Shown: positions 63,400 to 64,000 of the stretch, one piece after another
Layout of the letters: each line of letters opens with the position of its first letter
Position numbering within the stretch: the first letter of the stretch is position 1
DNA from: Marisa cornuarietis
Taxonomy: Eukaryota; Mollusca; Gastropoda; Architaenioglossa; Ampullariidae
NCBI GenBank assembly: GCA_004794655.1
Contig: SMMW01000518.1
Location: 820,501-884,500, forward strand
Direction: 5' to 3'
DNA: 64,000 nucleotides
Notes under the pieces: generated by a model
Database searches by the model: none
What the model was told of the DNA's origin: nothing
Seen by the model: the letters and a program-made list of their open reading frames with translations, nothing else
Program-made: the position numbers and the translations under genes

Positions 63400-63459
63400 T
63401 GTTTGTAGGCGTGTATTTCGAGAACGGAAAGGAACGGGGTTATCCACCAAGATTTGAGG
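63400..63459 (+). repeat. Dispersed short repeat, copy 2
   Basis: GTTTGTAGGCGTGTATTTCG then CACCAAGATTTGAGGA; pairs with 51537-51591 and, weakly, with 61756-61785. Confidence 0.4.
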
Positions 63460-64000
63460 AAGAAATATTGTGCACTGCACTTTACAAAGTCATCGCAAAA
63501 ACAAATTGCAACCCCAGACCTTTAAAGCAGAGAATCAGACTTGAAACTGGGAAGCAAGTGCTGGCTTGAGGACTAACAAAGAATTATGCTTCTTCAAGCA
63601 GCGCTGTGTACATATTATTCAAATAAAGTCATATTTTCTTATTTTTATTCAAGGCTGCTCGGTCCTGTCTACCTTCTTGTCTGATCTAACACATACCAAC
63701 CCATAAATAAATAGAAAGCACTTTCACAGAGGCGTTAACTTTGCTAATAGGCGTATGCAGAGTTAACGAAAAGCAAACTACACAAAGGGAAATAGCCTCG
63801 TGAAAAAGTCATAAGAACTGAGAAAAAGGAAAAGTCATGCTCTAACCAAGCTCTTTTCAGATCCAGTCTTCAAGGCAAACACTCGTCTGAAATATGTTGT
63901 ATGCAACACAGAGGAATGACAAGATGGCGAGATTCCTTTAGTACAAACTGTCATCGCAGGTTTTCGAGGTACCTGGTGACCCTTCAGTGCTGCAGACTGG

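Larger units (their letters stand above)
58432..64000. other. Part of FABP copy C intron 1 or 5' region; no exon found
   Basis: Contains a T-run near 60342-60362, purine-rich GAAA sequence at 60840-60990, a G/A-rich block at 61280-61380 and the short repeat at 63.4 kb. The 168-codon frame at 61829-62335 starts at TTG and lacks a domain. Confidence 0.5.

Noticed and set aside
58450..64000. Exon 1 of FABP copy C
   Set aside because: Candidate CAT positions read on the minus strand (e.g. near 58748, 58885, 59008) do not give a GTW-containing start exon with a phase-1 donor.

Overview
The window looks like a eukaryotic, metazoan genome, most likely a lophotrochozoan and probably a gastropod mollusc. 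The reasons are short exons with GT-AG introns, dense dinucleotide and trinucleotide microsatellites, a tRNA-derived SINE, many decayed non-LTR retrotransposons of types common in marine invertebrates, and several cut-and-paste DNA transposon remnants. No bacterial-style operons, rRNA genes or CRISPR arrays are visible. Species assignment is inference.

The host gene content I can support is one tandem array on the minus strand at 41.8-58.4 kb. It holds three paralogous intracellular lipid-binding proteins of the fatty-acid-binding protein (FABP) family. Copy A (41,773-43,577) and copy B (45,793-48,961) are complete four-exon genes of 131 and 132 codons. Copy C (exons at 51,883-51,933, 52,406-52,507 and 58,262-58,431) lacks exon 1, which I could not find and which should lie beyond the right edge. 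All three keep the classic FABP intron positions (exon coding lengths 73, 170-173, 102 and 51 bp). A and B sit in a duplicated segment that includes introns and both flanks. They have lost the residues that bind the fatty-acid carboxylate in vertebrate FABPs, while C keeps one of them. A palindrome about 60 bp upstream of the ATG is shared by A and B.

The rest is mobile-element debris. Non-LTR retrotransposons: an open L2-like reverse transcriptase frame at 34.5-36.8 kb, a decayed L2-like fragment at 14.15-14.65 kb, two copies of a second reverse-transcriptase family at 7.4-8.0 kb and 16.1-17.35 kb, and three RTE-like fragments at 4.1-4.5, 28.7-29.5 and 39.5-39.95 kb. DNA transposons: an internally deleted mariner with 28-bp inverted repeats and a TA duplication (10,933-11,904), two pogo/Tigger-type ends (12,087 and 20,514), a hAT remnant (38,677-39,275) with a possible second hAT end (26,548), a 270-bp MITE (37,901-38,170) and a 310-bp foldback element (24.1-24.4 kb). 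A tRNA-derived SINE lies between FABP copies A and B, with degenerate relatives elsewhere.

The first 34 kb and the last 5.5 kb contain no host gene I can defend. Most open frames there are short, begin at non-ATG codons, or are read through CA, CT or GAT repeats.
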